Of a stretch of DNA of 64,000 nucleotides, positions 63,136 through 64,000 are shown piece by piece. The stretch covers positions 1-64,000 of the forward strand of contig JAEUSB010000046.1 of assembly GCA_016788865.1 (NCBI GenBank), given 5' to 3'. Every line of letters begins with the position of its first letter. The first letter of the stretch is position 1. The notes beneath the pieces were generated by a model. The model made no database searches. It saw only the letters and a program-made list of their open reading frames with translations, and had not been told where the DNA came from. Source of the stretch: Leptospirales bacterium (GTDB lineage Bacteria > Spirochaetota > Leptospiria > Leptospirales > Leptonemataceae). The position numbers and the translations under genes are program-made.

Positions 63136-64000
63136 TGTGAGAACATCTGCGTACAAAGCTTGCGAAAGTGATCACCCCTCTCCTCGTATGAATTGTACTG
63201 ATCATACGACGCGCAAGCAGGACCAAGGTACACGACCCCGCCCTCCCTACAATACTCGACCGCTGCATTGAATGCGGCTGACAAATTTTCGTAAATTCGG
63301 CCTGTTCCTGTATCCCTGGCAATCTTTTGGGCCGCAGCGCCAAACGCCAGAATCTCCGCGCCAAAGGCGGATAAGGGGGCATAACTCAGCCCCTTATCGT
63401 ATCCGCCAGCAAGCAATGCCACTCGCTTCCCCTGGAAAGCGGTCAGGCCGGAACAAACGGCTTGCACAGTGGTGGCTTTCGAATCGTTGATGAATTGAAT
63501 TCCCCTGAAATCACCAACGATTTCCATTCTATGTGGCAGTCCTCTAAACGCACCAATCAATTCCAGGAGACGAGTCGAATCGACAGGTTTCTCTGCCCGG
63601 GTTGCAAGATCATCAATAGCAGCCAATGCACATTCCAGATTTGCTATGTTGTGTGATCCAGGCAAACGAAACACTGCGCGATCGCCCAGCAATTGCCCGC
63701 GAAAGTAGATCTTGTCGCCCTGGACGGCGCGCAACGACTCAAGAGCTATGCGACGCGCGCTTGTTTTTGATGCCTCAAGGATTGGACCCGGTGCAATGAA
63801 TAAATCCTCTGATGTCTGCCTGTTCGTGATCTTTAACTTTGCTTCCAGGTATTCCTTCAGCGATGCATACCTGTCGAGATGATCCTGATTCACGTTTAAG
63901 ATAAACGCAACGTGAGCGCGAAGAAACTGCGCGGGCTCAAGCTGAAAGGAAGAACACTCCACCACAAGAAGCGATGTCTGCTCTGACTCTGGCAAGAGCA
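63132..64000 (-). CDS. murD: UDP-MurNAc-L-Ala--D-Glu ligase (3' part, cut by window edge)
   Basis: The C-terminal 289 residues or so of MurD; the N-terminal part lies beyond the window. VVECSSFQLEPAQFLRAHVAFILNVNQDHLDRY contains the MurD SSFQLE and NxxxDHLDRY motifs. PHRMEIVGDFRGIQFINDSKATTVQA and LLAGGYDKG are the C-terminal signature. The enzyme adds D-Glu to UDP-MurNAc-L-Ala. Its TGA overlaps the ftsW start. mraY and earlier mur genes probably lie upstream off the right edge. Confidence 0.96.
   Translation of the reverse strand, partial: LLPESEQTSLLVVECSSFQLEPAQFLRAHVAFILNVNQDHLDRYASLKEYLEAKLKITNRQTSEDLFIAPGPILEASKTSARRIALESLRAVQGDKIYFRGQLLGDRAVFRLPGSHNIANLECALAAIDDLATRAEKPVDSTRLLELIGAFRGLPHRMEIVGDFRGIQFINDSKATTVQAVCSGLTAFQGKRVALLAGGYDKGLSYAPLSAFGAEILAFGAAAQKIARDTGTGRIYENLSAAFNAAVEYCREGGVVYLGPACASYDQYNSYEERGDHFRKLCTQMFSQ

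Overview
This window reads as chromosomal DNA of a spirochaete, most likely from the order Leptospirales or a close relative. The signs are a FlaA-type flagellar sheath protein, many short spirochaete-style lipoprotein signal peptides, an Lpt/heptosyltransferase outer-membrane gene set, and a lipoprotein plus RND-exporter pair resembling leptospiral ones. G+C is about one half by eye, higher than typical Leptospira and closer to Leptonema or Turneriella. This placement is inferred from gene content only. Coding is very dense, no gap without a gene reaches 300 bases, and many same-strand neighbours overlap by ATGA. I saw no tRNA, rRNA, CRISPR array, insertion sequence or prophage.

Left part (1-23.5 kb): the 5' part of leuC diverges from a FecR-domain lipoprotein overlapping a hybrid histidine kinase. 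A MORN-repeat protein, a remnant of a histidine kinase and a chemoreceptor with a good sigma-70-type promoter follow. A TetR regulator then diverges from a short-chain dehydrogenase across a clear palindromic operator. Next is the macromolecular-synthesis operon rpsU-yqeY-dnaG-rpoD, with a five-codon mini-ORF carrying the good Shine-Dalgarno site in front of rpsU. After it come a 7TM-type hybrid kinase, a small conserved-looking protein, a MerR-like/TPR fusion, dnaE with an overlapping lipoprotein gene, and an unusually long ECF-like sigma factor with an unknown partner. The sigma gene overlaps a divergent M23 peptidase gene at their 5' ends.

Middle part (23.5-48.4 kb): one minus-strand set has an LptF/LptG-type permease, a degenerate receiver/coiled-coil protein, a TPR/NHL/VWA-like protein and a TPR/FlgT-C protein. 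A heptosyltransferase diverges from it. A second tightly coupled eight-gene set runs CTP-dependent lipid kinase-like, LptG/F-type permease, unknown 143-aa protein, UbiD decarboxylase, orphan ParA, single-pass membrane protein, MORN_2 lipoprotein and M23 peptidase. Then come a coiled-coil protein, a SurA-like lipoprotein, a GNAT acetyltransferase, a short DsbD, a secernin-type peptidase, an RluA-type pseudouridine synthase, FlaA, leucyl aminopeptidase and a SpoIIE-type phosphatase.

Right part (48.4-64 kb): a MlaC-like/RND exporter/lipoprotein cassette is flanked by two tRNA wobble-uridine genes (trhO and cmoB-like). The rest is the division and cell-wall cluster murD-ftsW-murG-murC-ftsQ-ftsA-ftsZ. 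FtsZ is coupled by a one-base stop/start overlap to nfeD and two tandem SPFH (stomatin-like) genes. Together the window links envelope building (LPS export, murein synthesis and cleavage, lipid transport, membrane scaffolds) with core replication, transcription and sensory genes. The least understood and most interesting parts are the ParA envelope operon, the LptF-receiver-VWA-TPR operon and the long sigma factor with its partner.
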